Of a stretch of 64,000 nucleotides of DNA, positions 39,121 to 52,800 are shown one piece after another; the first letter of the stretch is position 1, and each line of letters opens with the position of its first letter. The position numbers were made by a program, and so were the translations under genes. The DNA is from Atopsyche davidsoni. Its lineage: Eukaryota > Arthropoda > Insecta > Trichoptera > Hydrobiosidae. The notes under the pieces are model-generated. The model was given only the letters and a program-made list of their open reading frames with translations, ran no database searches and was not told the DNA's origin. The stretch covers positions 7,750,001 to 7,814,000 of the forward strand of contig JAILWY010000023.1 of assembly GCA_022113835.1 (NCBI GenBank), written 5' to 3'.

Positions 39121-39178
39121 GTGTTAAAACCTTAAAAGTTAGCGATTATTAAGCCGCTAACTTTTAAGATTTTAGCAC
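39121..39178. other. 24-bp stem hairpin, candidate small-RNA precursor
   Basis: Arms 39121-39144 and 39155-39178 pair over 24 positions with one G-U wobble and one mismatch, around a 10-base loop. The size is near the lower end of an insect miRNA precursor. It lies between the 80-bp inverted arms. No expression evidence. Confidence 0.45.
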
Positions 39179-39698
39179 TTATATGTACACATATATACAC
39201 ACGCATACATGTACACATTTTATGTACAAAAACGCGAATATCCGAATTGTACATATATACAATACATCCAAATTGTAGTGGTAAAAAAAATTATGTTTAG
39301 CGTATATTTTTATTGGTTGATATATTTATTTTTATTTACATGCGAATGATCAAATGTCAAAAAAAATATTATGGGAAGGTTAAGAAGCTTCACTTAACTT
39401 CCTCGTCCATCTTTATGTTTGTGAACAAAAGACTAATAAGTATCGATAATTTTGCAACAAAGTTTGTTTCAGATGTCCAATATTATATTTTAAATAATAA
39501 CTACCACTATAATTAAATATCTAAATAATATATATAATGAAAATATATAATAATGAAAATCCATCGTAAAAATCATAAATGATGTCTTTATTTGACGTTA
39601 AATCTGGGAAAAAAATATGAGCCCGCCTTATCTTAAAAGGCTTTAAGGTGAACTAAACTATAATACCAAATAACACTGAACGGATTATTTGTAATATT

Positions 39699-39778
39699 GT
39701 ATAAACATAAGATGACGATGTTAAAACAGCGTGAGGTTCCTATTTTTGCCATATTTTTAGAAACAATAAATAAAACTT
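39699..39778 (-). repeat. Right arm of 80-bp near-perfect inverted repeat
   Basis: Partner of 38308-38387. The two arms enclose 1311 bp. Confidence 0.95.
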
Positions 39779-39902
39779 ACCGGAGCTGATCGTCCAGAGA
39801 AAAATCTAAGGAAAAAAGAAGCATTGAAATTAGAAAACTAATCTAAATGTCGAGTTTCCGAGAGTGGCTGGAAGTCGAGATTACAGCTGAATTAGTAAAA
39901 CT

Positions 39903-39960
39903 TGCTCAAAACAAACATATGTTCAGTGAGATGGTCCCTTGAAAAGAGGCACTTGGAAAA
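39903..39960 (-). mobile_element. Dispersed repeat R1, short fragment
   Basis: CAGTGAGATGGTC followed by an AAGAGG...GAAAAGAAG tail matches the distal end of copies at 16138-16465 and 55283-55650. Confidence 0.5.
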
Positions 39961-39982
39961 GAAGATAAGGATATTAAATATG

Positions 39983-41063
39983 CAGTGGTCCCCAACCCTA
40001 TGCCCGCGAGCACCATGGCGCCCGCCAACCGTTTTACATGTGCCCGCCGCTGTGCGACCACGATAAAAAATATTAAAATAACACGATAAAAGTTATGAAA
40101 AAAAATAATATTTAATAATTAAACAAAGAAATATAAGCGAAAATAATTTTAGTGAAAAAGTTGCTTTATTTAAATATAAAACTGATATTTTTGCGGTAGT
40201 ACGATGAAAGCGATGTGAAAGTGCCTCTGATATTTTTGCGTGGATAAAAGCGAGGTGAAAGCGATTTGAATGTGCCTCTGATATTTTTGAGGTAATTATA
40301 ACGGTATAATTATTTTATGATAAAATAATTATACCGTTATAATTTTCAAAATAATTATTCTTTAATCAAATGTATCAGATGAGGACTTCTGGGATATATA
40401 ATAGTACTCATAAACAAATGCCCATTCTTGAAAAGAGAATACTTGTGTGAAGTATGATTGTTTTCAACAGTGAATATCATAAAATCAAAATTCAGATCTC
40501 GACTTACAGATCTTGATGATTGCTTACGAGCAGTAAAATCATCATACTTTCCTTATTACGAAGCAATGGTCAATGAAATACAATGTCAACGATCACATTT
40601 ACTTTGATATTTCTCTTTTTTTATAATGATTTTTGGTGATTGTGTCGAATTTGGGCAATTAAAATTAAAATTAAATATTGTTGGTGCATTAAAATCTTAA
40701 TAAACTTTGTCGGGACCCTAACTGATATTTTTCGTATTCCAACCTGTTGTTTGCAATGCTTAGTTGTACATTTTAAAGTTGCTATTAAAAATAATTATTC
40801 GTTGCATATTTGCCCCAACTCAACGCAATTACCAGAATTTTTATGTTATTATATACTTCTTATTATTTATTTTACATAAAAATATAAATAATTATTTTTA
40901 TATTTTTTTATTATATTTTGGGAATCAAATATTTGTGCATTACATATATGTATTATTGACTATGCCCAACTATATAAATATACCTTAAAAAAATTAATGG
41001 TGCCCGCCGCCCGTAGGGCATTCTAGAATATACCCTTGGGTGCAAAAAGGTTGGGGACTCCTG
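39983..41063 (+). mobile_element. hAT-like non-autonomous element, 1081 bp
   Basis: The ends CAGTGGTCCCCAACC and GGTTGGGGACTCCTG are inverted repeats of 15 bp with 2 mismatches; subterminal GC-rich GCCCGCCG-type blocks follow on both sides. The interior has no transposase. It includes two copies of a roughly 50-bp direct repeat with GTGCCTCTGATATTTTTG (about 40217-40290) and a perfect 51-bp palindrome at 40294-40344. No exact 8-bp target duplication is visible (TAAATATG left, GTATATAG right). Two other ends of this family lie at 10394 and 11140. Confidence 0.82.
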
Positions 41064-41069
41064 GTATAT

Positions 41070-42830
41070 AGCATATACTGATAACCTCTGAAAGAATTTT
41101 TATTTCTTTCTTGCAATTTCACAGTTAGCTATTTGATTATAAAATTACTATGAAAAAAAAATCAATATATCCTTGCAAATACTATTTGACGTTTACCTGT
41201 TTAGACGTGTAAAACAAATTTATAAATTAAAGTTGCAGCCGCCAGTAGATATGCAACAATTTGTGATAAAGCTTAGATATATTGTTTTTGATATCTATTA
41301 AAAAAATCAAAAAATCTAATAAATATATTTATGCACTTTATTTGTCATATTTTCAACACACAGGTAAGTTAATATTTGCTGGCTGTAGCATCCATCTTAA
41401 TATTCAATAAGCAAGTTAGAGAGAAATGACGGTTGACCTATAAAGCATTTCTTTTTGAAGGTAATATTTTCTTTCGTTCTCAGAGCAAATATAAGCAGAG
41501 CAAGAAAATTGAAAGAGAGCAATAAAATAATTTTTATTTTTAATAGACAAGAATATTAGGGTGCCATTTTTTATGTAAATTATCAAATTATGTTTAAAGG
41601 GAATAAACTAAATTGTTGTGGAAAAAACCTCTCTCCATTATCAAGCTGAACCAGAATTATATTTTTTTGTGTAAAGTGAATTTCTCGTGATAAAAAAATG
41701 GAATTGAATTTGACTCCATTCGCTGTTACAAGGATATCGTTTTTAAGCATAAAAACATCAAAAGAATATTTTTGTACCGACAGAGCAATTGAACAATGTT
41801 TTCGTATAATATTTTTTCAAATCTGAACCCGAATGGCTGTAAAAATACAATATGAAAAGTTCTCGCTTTGAAACCATTTTATGATTTCCGATTTCTTTAT
41901 TGACGTTGCCGCATAATGAATATTACAAAGAATCGATACCTACTCGATACGCTGTAAACGAGCTTATGCCCTAATCTATATTGAATTTTGAACCGAAAAA
42001 TGTGGAAGCTTCGAGAAAATATTCTAGAATATTCCCCAGACTTATTCTTCATAAAAAGCTGAGACACACACCCCTATTATTCGTCGTTATACATTTTAAG
42101 CAGATTTATTTACCGACAAAGACCTGTATGAGACGACAAAAGGTATTCTACGAATTCTTCTCGCAAAAGGAAAGATCTTCCTTTCTTCCCATTGGCTGCT
42201 CCCAGTGTAATGAAGGTAGTGACGTCACCAGCGATGGGACGAGGAGGGTGTGGGGGGCAGGTGTTGGAAATTCACTGAAAAAATGATCAGTTATTAGTAT
42301 TCTATTTGTATGACTTGCAAAATACTTCTTTAGTCGTGAATTCAATAAAATATTTTAATATAAAAGAAAAAAGTAATTTTTTTAAATTGTAATTACACAT
42401 TTGAACACAGCACTGTAAGAATTGAAAATAAGATGCAACGTAAATATATAATATTAACGTTAGAAATGATTTGCATGATATAATGTATTTAAAATGCAAT
42501 AGTTATAATTTATAAAAGGTATATTTTATTTTTGTGTTCAGAGAAACTTGTATTTACACTACGAAAAAAAGGAATAATTTTAGTATATTTAAATGCCAAG
42601 AATATCTTAGTTCAGTGAGGTTGTCCTTCTTAATTCAATGTTATATTTTATATAAAAAAATAGGTTATTTAAAAATAAATGTACTCGCGTCTTTTTTCAA
42701 TTCAAATCTACTTCTTAAAAAATACTTCTCCCTAAAATTATATATATTTATTTATTTTATCTTAACATCATGCATATAAAGTTTTTCGATTAAATAGTAA
42801 TCCTGAATAAAAGGATACAGAAATACGGTA
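41070..42830. other. Gene-free spacer
   Basis: AT-rich with short frames lacking recognisable domains. Confidence 0.45.
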
Positions 42831-42834
42831 ATCG

Positions 42835-43035
42835 CCTAGTTGGAGAGCTATCGGCTCACTCTCTGCCCCTTCGCCCCGCAGGTGTATCGAGCAACGCTCG
42901 ACCAGGCATTGTCTGAGTACCTGAAGACTCTTCCCTGTACGTAAAGCCGGCAGGTATTCTGGGCGGAATGCCCATCAAACTTTACGATTGGTGAATTTAT
43001 TCCGTCTCCTCCTCAGTTCCCAGAGTGACTTTGAA
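42835..43035. other. GC-elevated block, possible regulatory element or non-coding exon
   Basis: About 200 bp of higher GC. A CCCCGCAG acceptor-like site is followed by 20 open codons and then TAA. No recognised protein. Confidence 0.2.
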
Positions 43036-43039
43036 CATA

Positions 43040-44870
43040 TTTCAAAGTAGATCCGATATTTGAAAGACGCTGCATCTGCAAAGAGATGAAATTTCCTACT
43101 TTCGAAATGAAATTCCCAGGCTTCAATAGTATACATTTGAAGACAATTTTTATTAAGTTTACATCAACTCATTCATGAGGATATTACATTTTTTACTTTT
43201 CAATGTACTTGCACGTTCAGAATTCGTCGTAAATGGAATGAGCGGAATCAACATTTTTTATTGTTTGATTTGTGTGATTGTGATCTTACTGTTCAATTAA
43301 ATTAAATTATTAATTGAACTACTGTAAATAAGTCTCAACAAAACAAGCAATAGATCCAGTATTTAGTAAAATATTTTCATTTAAATTGATTTATAATTGC
43401 CCTTATTTTATTAAATTTATCATTTAAAATTGCCACGTTTACCAAAAAATACCCAAATCTCACACGAAAAAACTGTTTTTTTTATGACTTAGTTTTATAT
43501 ATATATAATTATCTGATTATTTTGTTTGAAAGAGGTCATTGTATTGGGCAACTGAAGTACCCTAGACAAATATTATATAATTTACCGGTTAGTTGATTTA
43601 ATGCATTAAGCGGTAAAAGACAGTCAGCAATGCTCTGCTCGCATATTTGTGCAATTAGTTAATACTAAATAATTTTTTTTAAAATATACCTTTGATATTG
43701 TTTAATCATATTGAATTATTTACGGATGCAATACTGTAAAATTATATATTTTTTTAGATATAAGGTAATTGAAAATCATAATTACAATTTAAATTGATTA
43801 AAACAGTCCTGCTTGTATTAATTTATTATTATCCATTTGCGGTTCTGTCTGATATTTCCCACAAAATTGCGGAAATTGCACTGGTAATAAACCACTTGTT
43901 CAAATTTAAATATCCCATATTTGTAAATTGCACGTAATTATTTGTTATTTTTTAAACGCCATATAAATATTCCAACAAGTAAATTAGTTATTATAAGGTA
44001 ATTTTTGATATTTGAAAATTTATGTTATATCAGGAATAGATTTGTTTTACATCAAATTTTGATTTTATGTTTAATCGTTTTGGCTATGACTAGATGTGGC
44101 AAATAATTCACTTAAATAAGTTTTATAACCAAAAAACCTGAAATTTTTCATACGTGATTTTGGTTTATTTAGTTTATTATGATTAAATAGCTTTGCATTA
44201 TTAAAACAACGAACATAAATGCTGCAAAAGGATTGAGGGGGGGTATCCGATATACCTATCCAAAGATAAGTAAAAAGTACCCCAAAGTGGAGTATCTCGA
44301 AGAAACTGCAAAAGACTTACGTCCTCCTATCCTAGCAGGATCAGCAAGAGTGACCCGAAACTTTATCAATAAAGAGAGGCAAAGGAATTCCTCCCGCGGA
44401 GCGAGTGTATCGAACACCTCCCTCCGTACAACACGCATTAAATAAATACCCAACTTGTTAGGCTGGCATAATGACAGAACTTTAACCTCTTGACCCTAAG
44501 AAAGATTTCTCCACATGAATTTAAAGCCATTATATATTGTTGCCATCGTAAGCAATGGCTAAAATACAGTATATTATTTAATATTTAATAAAATTCATTA
44601 TTTACTTTGAAAACAAACTCTGTAATAAAGAAAACTACTGTAGTAATGCTTGCAGCTTTTTCAAAGTATTTTGAACAAAAAAATAGATATACAAAATTTC
44701 TGATTTCGCAACATGTCGCTGTACTATGAATATGTATATATTTAATATACGTTTAATGCAAACGATCAAATAAATAAAACAGCGTTTGATTATTTTGAAA
44801 ATCTCATATTTTCAAATGAAATGCAAAAATGCACGCGGGTGCGAGGACAGGCAATAATATTTTCATAATT
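43040..44870. other. Gene-free spacer
   Basis: AT-rich, no convincing coding signal. The open frame at 44233-44445 has no recognised domain. Confidence 0.45.
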
Positions 44871-44930
44871 CAGGCCGTCAGCAGCTGATTGATTCGCCGG
44901 TATCGGAGCCTGCCGGGATTACTTCCGCCG

Positions 44931-45027
44931 CGGGGCGGGGGCGGGGGGCGGGGGCGGGGGGCGGGGGCGCGGGGCGGGGGCGGGGGCGGGGGTGCGGGGC
45001 GGGGGAGGGGGGCGGGGGCGGGGGCAC
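44931..45027. repeat. (GGGGGC)n-type G-rich low-complexity tract
   Basis: About 100 bp almost entirely G with single C interruptions, inside a GC island of about 44880-45250. Strong quadruplex potential. The Gly-Arg-Ala frame across it is an artefact. Confidence 0.95.
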
Positions 45028-45279
45028 CGGGCCAAGGCTGCCCCGGGGAAGGACGCGAGCCCCGCGCGAGGCCCTTTGTACGTGACCGGCTTTTAATTAG
45101 CGGCCTTAAATGGCCCCGTGTTTGCGAAATGTGTAGCTGTGTACATCGAGCATGGATGTTTTTGAGATTTGTTGTTCTCAGTTTGTTTTCCTCGAGAAAT
45201 TATTTGCATTTGACCTCGCCGCCATTGCGACAGCGCTGGCTAAAATATACCAGGGACACTGCGAGCGGGAAATAATACC

Positions 45280-47800
45280 AGAGTATAAGTGGCAAATGTA
45301 AATTATCTAGTTTTACTTTGTAATTTATATGGTTCAAACATGACGTTGATAAGCAATTGAAAATTTCAGGAGGATAATTGCAACATTGTATCTCATAATA
45401 AAACTGAAAAACATTGTGAGTTTGAGATACAACATAAAAACCACATGGCTGATAGATTGACGGCCGTTTTGAGCAATCTGAAAAATTTGACCTGTTGAAA
45501 CAAAAATATTATTTCCGTTAAAGTACGTTATCAAATAAATTTAAATTGCCACCAAAAACCATAACTTAAAAACGAATTGATATTCATAATTTTACAATAA
45601 AATATAATTTATTATATAATTTAAATCAATTTAAAATTTAAAAAAAAATTTAAATCTTGCATTTAGATGCAAATTTGTAGTGGAGCAAATGTTGGGTGCC
45701 TCTGGAGTCGGCCATCTACTATATTTGCATTTTAATTAGATTTTTAATATTATGTTATTAAAATTGAATCAGATGGTTATCAAATATACATTGGTTATAA
45801 AAAATAATAGTTATTAATTACTGACATTGTGAATTACAATAAATTGGTCTACTTTTAATTATATCAAATATTATATAAATTCCTATTTATTCACACACTA
45901 TAGCATTGTTATTTAGCGTATCATTAATAATCAAGTATAATGAGATAAATTTTACTTGTAAATAAAATACGTACATTGAATTCATTTCATTGTCATAAAA
46001 AAAAATTGAAACGCATATTTAATAAAAATCATCTCTTTGAATTTGCTTAAATCATGTAATCAGGTAAATAATATTACCCCTGATACGGAAAACTCGCTTC
46101 ATTTTGTCTGACTCGCAGAGCTAATAAAACAATGATGCATCAAAGGTAGTTATAATTTCTTGAAAATCTATACGCTTCAAAATTAGGGTTTATTTTTAAG
46201 TTAAAAGGTTTTTGGCTAAAAAACGATAAATAATATAAACAGCGTGATTTTTAATTTCCTTATTTTTCACATCTTTCAGTGTCTGTAGTCAGCCTGAGGA
46301 GTGTTTGTGTGGAACTTTCAGGCGCAGAAACTTACCATAACAAGAGCAATAACTTTGAATAAACCAATTAAAATTCTCGTTTCTATCCACGTGACCGAAA
46401 ACAAATGAGAATAGCAAGTCAGTGCCCCCGTGTCTATTTGTAGTGGCTTGCTGGTCTTTTGTATAAATTGATTATGATAAATATATCGAAAAAATATTTA
46501 TTAAAAAATTTTGTAGAATTTTTGAAAATAATATGAATGTTCCAAGATTAACTAAGCAGAAAATCATTCAAGAATTCTGTTCTTGTAAAATATAATTTTA
46601 AAAGCTTTGTATTAAAAATGGTTATCAGTTTTAAAATCTACTATAATAATAGCCATTGTGTGTGTGAGTGTATGTTTCATTTTTTGCTTCTCTATAGAAT
46701 ATCATAAAAGATACAACGCTGATTTTTTGCACGTAAGTTTAGTAAATTTTTTTTTCAATTTCCGAATTTCAAGACGATAGGATAATATTTTTATTTATAA
46801 ACTATAAAATATGCTCTAGCGAGTTTCAATGTGTACGAATTATAGGATTTTATTGTTCAACACGAGAATTTCAAATTTAGAACTTTTACAAAAAAACAAA
46901 TTTTGATGCTTCTTAGAAATTTCCAGTTTATGTCAACTTAAAACAAGTACCAATTTTATTTTTTTATCGAAATTGCGTTAGAAACTATTAATCACATCAT
47001 TAATAACTTAAAATGCCTCCTTAAAAAATAACACCGTCTAAGCACACCAAACGTAATTAAAAAAGAATAGCACAATTGAACGTGATAAAGACTGCATCTA
47101 ATAAAGAACAGTGCAGTGAAAGGGATTCGTTGTTTGTGACACGAAATGTGATATTTCCTAGAATGGCTTTGCTTTCGAAATTAATATCCGGTTATTCAAA
47201 ATATATGTGTACAAAATGAAATCAAATATTCATCTAATTGTCAGCCAAACATATGTTCAAACACTATTGCATCGTTCATCGAATACGTCATTTTATGACG
47301 GGCTACATTTCTAGTATAATATAATACTTGAATAGTCATTGAGCATTATGTGGATTCATTTTACGAATTTAATATTACTGTGTTAACGTATTCTGTTATT
47401 ATTCAATTCTGTTAAATTTGAAAGATTTAATCATTTCCGAAATTTTCTCGTCTTAAGCTTATATTTATTAATGACGAGTTAATACACCGTTAGAATAAAA
47501 GTAAATATTATACTTCTAAACTGATTTTTTTTCTAAGAAATAAACCTTGTACACCCGAGCACTTTTAGTTGTAGGTAATGCACTTTGTAGAAATGCGGTC
47601 CACAGAAAAGGTCTTAATATAGCCAGGACCCTTTTACTGGCCTAAGAGGATGGCTTTTTGTTCCAATCTACTTATCCTGGTTTATAAAATTACTAAAACA
47701 GAAAAAGTCTCGCTTATTTTTACTAAGAAAGTTTTAATGTATTATTGATTTTATTATGTTAGGAATAGTTTTTTATGCATAATTTGTAATGAGTTATTAT
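45280..47800. other. Gene-free spacer
   Basis: AT-rich, no recognised gene or repeat family. Confidence 0.5.
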
Positions 47801-47805
47801 TAATA

Positions 47806-47990
47806 TTCAATATTTTTGACAGAGAGTACTTGGTGGAATTCAATTTAAATATTTTTGAATAAAATACTTGAGTGATTTTCCACATTTTCGTTCTATTTGA
47901 TAATGCCAACGTGAAAGGTTGGCGAAACCGGTCACCAATAAAAACGAAAATGTGGAAAATCACTCAAGTATTTTATTCAAAAATATTATT
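47806..47990 (+). mobile_element. Inverted-repeat element P1 (Penelope-like?), copy B
   Basis: The full left arm (GACAGAGAGTACTTGGTGG, then AATACTTGAGTGATTTTCC) leads into a core with GCCAAC (47905-47910), a 7-base loop and GTTGGC (47918-47923), followed by GAAAC. The inverse of the inner arm follows (47949-47989); the outer part of the right arm is missing. Confidence 0.75.
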
Positions 47991-48611
47991 AATATAACAT
48001 CATTTTGCCATAAAGATTCACATTAAATTTTGTAAAACAACAATTCTTTTTTAATTTTATTAAAAAAATCAAAGGATAATTTATAATAATTTATTGGCGT
48101 TACAAAACACTTTTTATTATTACTTTTTATTATTTTTATACAGAACCGAAAAACCGTACAGCTATAAAATAAAAATAAGTCTAAGTGCTTGTAAATTTAA
48201 TTGTGTTTGATTAAGTTAGCAGAGGCTAATATTAAAAAAAAACTTCAAGAAATATGACCAAACAGTCGTATTTATTGAACTCGTTAATTATTTTGTGGAA
48301 ATAAGTTCTTGTATTTTTAAGGTTTATTGATATATATTATTCACAGTATGAGCAACCTGTTGCTGTGTAATCAGAATTTTGTTGGCATTCAAAGTATACA
48401 GTTCTTGTATTTGAAAAATATTATGTTTACACATTAAATGCTTGCCTACAGTTATGATGGCCAGTACCTTGAAAACGCAATGCTAGGAAGCCCAATAGTT
48501 AACAGCCACATATTCATTGTAAAGGAGTAAAACATTTAGCGCACACGTCGTGGGGTTTTCTTTGATTGAAATTTAAAATAGAAAGTGCTTTGAATTTATG
48601 CTAACATAATA

Positions 48612-49877
48612 CATAGGCTGCTATTTAAGAATCCGGAACTGGCCACTACATAAACAATATTTAAAAAAAATTATTACATTTGAAAATGGGACTCTTTGGC
48701 TGTAGAATGAGTTTATTTCAATGAGTCAATAAATTGTTTTCATTTTGTGGCGCGATTTTAAAAATTGCGTGTCATTATCACAATGGATTTAATTCGAGAA
48801 AATTTTCGTGCGATGATTTATTATGATTTTCGACGTGGTCTAACTCAACAGCAGTGCATCGGTCAACTCAGTTCGACTTTTGGGGATCAAGCACCGTCGA
48901 AGACCACTGTGTATCACTGGTTTAGTGAGTTTCACGGACTCACGGACGAAATTAAAGATGGTCGGCCTAAATCAGTTGTTGTGCCACGAAAAATCGACGT
49001 AGTGCATGAACTAATAATGCAAAATCGTCATGTTACATATCGAGAGATAGAAGCGTCCTTGGGTGTTAGTATGACAAGTATTTATAAGATATTACACAAA
49101 CACTTTGCTGCAAAAAAAATTTGTTCGCGTTGGATACCGCACAACTTGACAATAGATCAAAAACAGGCTCGTGTCGATTGGTGCAAAAATATGGTAAAAA
49201 AATACAATCGTCGTGCATCAAAAGCTGTTTACAATATCTACACAGGTGATGAACCCTGGATTTATGCATATGAGTCCGAAACTAAGCAACAATCAACAGT
49301 ATGGGTGTTCCAACATGAGCCGAACCCAACAAAAGTTGCTCGTGCGAAAAGCACTTTGAACCAAATGGTCGCCTGTTTTTTTTGGTATAGATGGACACGT
49401 GGCTACTGTACCACTAGAAAATCGTAAATCTGTTAATTCGACATGGTACACGACCATTTGTTTGCCAGAAATTAGGAAGAACAATTCACAACGTAGAATC
49501 ATTCTCCATCACGACAATGCAAGCTGTCACACTTCAGGTGAAACGACCCGATATTTGGAGGGTGAAACGGTTGAATTAACGGGTCATCCGCCATATAGCC
49601 CTGATTTGGCACCCAACGACTTCTTTTTATTTCCAACCGTGAAGAATAAGTTACGTGGTCAACGATTTACAACCCGAGAAGAAGCCGTTGAGGCATTCAA
49701 AAATCATGTTTTGGAGATACCGCCTTCCGATTGGAAAAAGTGCTATGAAAATTGGTTTCACCGAATGCAAAAGTGCATCGATCATCACGGCGAATATTTT
49801 GATCAGCAATAAAACCATATTTAATAGTCAATGATAGTTATTTTATTTTATTCTGGATATATAAATAGCAGCCCTCG
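48612..49877 (+). mobile_element. Near-complete mariner element, 1266 bp
   Basis: Imperfect inverted ends (GGCTGCTATTTAAGAATCC on the left, GGATATATAAATAGCAGCC on the right) are flanked by TA at 48610-48611 and 49878-49879. The interior carries a DD34D transposase with few defects. Confidence 0.93.
48783..49812 (+). pseudogene. Mariner transposase, one frameshift
   Basis: Starts MDLIRENFRAMIYYDF and ends HHGEYFDQQ. An N-terminal helix-turn-helix region (LTQQQCIGQL...PSKTTVYHWF, and ASLGVSMTSIYKIL) is followed by the linker motif WIPHNL near residue 117. The catalytic triad is complete: D156 in TGDEPW, the second D in HHDNASCH, and the third in YSPDLAPND, with exactly 34 residues between the last two, the mariner DD34D spacing. 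An eight-T run at 49376-49383 shifts the frame at MVACFF; seven Ts would keep it open. A few residues also seem missing around CLPEIRKNN. Cut-and-paste transposase by family. This copy is inactive as read, unless the T-run is a sequencing error. Confidence 0.93.
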
Positions 49878-49879
49878 TA

Positions 49880-52800
49880 CTTTACATTTTAAAATAAAAA
49901 CAAAAATTCACGAAAAACAATTTTATTTGTGATACTGTATAACGACTCTATAGTGAATAGCCAAATGGCTAAAAGACTACGAAAATTTTTGTTTATGAGC
50001 ACTTTCGCCATTTATGAGGCAGAATACGAGCAAAAAAATGTTACCTCTTCAATACAAAAACTCAGTAATTTTAGGCTTTTTATGGTATGAAAATCCTGAA
50101 TATCTCATAGAATACAACCATTTAATTAGAAACCCGATTTAATTCGAAACTCAATTAAAAGGTTTTCAACTTTAATAAATTTATTAAAATCTGTGAAAGT
50201 TTTCTCTTAGATAATGTGAAGAAGCCCTTAAAAAGGCGAAAATGCACACAAAGAAAAATTATCGTAATTTAATTATTAAATTATTATTTATTCGTATTCA
50301 AATTATTTTTATTTCCTTTATTATTATTTTTCAGTTTGATAAATTTAATATCTTTAAAAAATAAAAATTTAAAGGCAAGGAAAACTCATTTAATGCATTA
50401 ATTTTCATTGTCTCTTCATGTGTAAGATGATTTTTAAAGTTAACTCTGTAGCATTTTCAATGCTGAAATAATTTTTACATTTTTTTAAATGCTTCATATA
50501 TACTCGTACATATAAACTGAAAATAGCTGCCAAAAGAGAAAAAGCTCATGTCAATGGCTACACAGTAAACAAAATTGCATTGCCTTTTAGTTGGAAAGCT
50601 CTAATTGGATAATTCGCAAAACTTTTGCTGTCACATGAGAAAGCTTTCTCGATTAGAGGAGCGGAAGTCTCGCAGGACTCCATTATTTCTTGTTGTCAAG
50701 TTTATCGAGATGAATACAACTCTTTTAAACAGGAACTTAACTATTTATTCTGGGTGATTTGTATACTATAAATTGAGATAATAATGTATTTATTTCTCTT
50801 AACTTCTCTTACATATAATTAAAAATTATACAGTAATAAATAACTAAAAAGTGAGGTTTTACTTAGTATTTTTTTTATTAATTAATGTATATTTTTCAGG
50901 TTTTTTTAATAGTCGTATGCTTTTGATATCTTTGATGAAATCTGTAGAATTACATACATCTCAAACTACACGAAATATTCTATGAATCACTCAGTAGATA
51001 ATCTAAACAAGAGAAGAGGCGTTCGCTTCAAAGTTTAATTAATACAATTTTCCCTATGTAAAGAATTTTCGGGTTTACGTCTTGCTATTAGATCATTCCT
51101 TTGGAATAATTTCTACCAAATTGGTTTTATTTCATTGCTTTATTTACACACAAACTGGACGAAATAAATATTTAATGTGAAAATCTCTCGTCGATGTTTT
51201 GTGAGTGAAATTTATAACTTTGTGTTGGGTAACTGCGACATTAATAAAACTTGAGAAGGAGGAGCTTAAAATAATCAACATTTATCAATAAGTAACAAAT
51301 ATACTCCATGTTGTATCGAACGCAAAGGTTCAACACAAATAATTAACTAGACAGGACAGACTTGTGAATTTTCATCTAGAATAATTTATGTTCAAAATAA
51401 TATATCGTTGCGTACTATCGTTTGAATTCGTTCAAGTAAGTAATAACTTTTCCCGGATAGATTTACAACAATATAAAACAAATAAATGAACCAAAAACGA
51501 TCTGTTTTATCCCGGACGAATTATTAAATTATGGCTAAAGTTGTTAGATGAAAATATAAAACATGACGGTGGATTTTTATGTTCTACCCTATAAACATTT
51601 AATCTAAAATGGCAAATACAATAAAGTACAAGCTTTCCACTGGTATACTAATGGTCTAAGCGGGTATTTGATTTATAACGTATCATAAGCATCTTTAGCG
51701 GCATTCAATTCGGTTTAGTAAAAAAATAATATTAAAAATAATTGGAAAGCAATTGTATAAATATATTAATAGTGATTGTCTTTGTCTTAATAAACAAACA
51801 TAAAACTATTTTTCGATAAGTTAAAAACAACGATACTTGAAAATGCCTTCAAAAAAATTACGCTGTTAAAAAGTTATCAAGACAAAATAAATATTTTACA
51901 ATACACTGAATTGTGTTAAACGTTTTTCTTTGTATAATATTAACCAAAATTAAATATCCAGCATATATTATGTATAATAATAACGCTGTAGTCATGGAGA
52001 AACTCCAATGTTTTGATTAAAAACAATGCCATTTTACACCAAGTCAGTCTACTATAAAAACATTTCAAAAACTGAAAATATCTTTTCGTTGACTTTTTGA
52101 GTTAAATTATTGGAAAAAAGTTAGCTTCAAATCCAATAAAAAATACTTCTGTAATGAATCTTATGTCTTAACAGACCTCATTTCATTTAAAAATGTTTAA
52201 TACTTAAAGGTGCTCTCTCTTGTTTATGGGACAGTAAAAAATCTGCCTGAAAAAATGTGCGTACTAAAAGTGCCTTTTAAATTGAATTTTTTATTTACCT
52301 TGAAACTTTATGATCATTTATATCAATGTTATGTCTCTTTCTAAATGAGCCTTTACCCTAAGAGAATATATTTATTTATTTAAATAAAAAAGAGCTCTTA
52401 AAAGCTCTATACACACGTATCAACAAATTGAGTCACCAACATGTTGATGGCTCTTGTTGTGCTGTGTTTTTAATGGTTTTGCCTTAAGTTTTAAGCATTT
52501 ACATTTTTCTCTCAATTGTATTTATTAATATTTTTCAAGCATTGGTAGTTTGTAAATTACTTAAAATATTTTTATTTCTGCACATACAGCTTAACAAAAA
52601 AAAATTATTCTTAATAATATAAACAGTAATTTATACTAGAAGCTAACTGTCAGTAAACAGACAGGCTTTACTATACCATGAGGCGGTAAATGGAGATTAG
52701 GTTAATATAAGATTTTGATATGATATGTCTAGGAGCGGTAGACTTCATACTTATGCCATTAATGTGTACACGACTTGTGTAGGTAATAGATATATCGCAG

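Noticed and set aside
42890..42955. Possible small exon VYRATLDQALSEYLKTLP between CCCCGCAG and a GTAAAG donor-like site
   Set aside because: Protein not recognised and no neighbouring exons. Kept only as a GC-elevated block.
44889..45275. Gly/Arg/Ala-rich 128-residue open frame
   Set aside because: Driven by the G-rich low-complexity tract; no conserved domain in the remainder.
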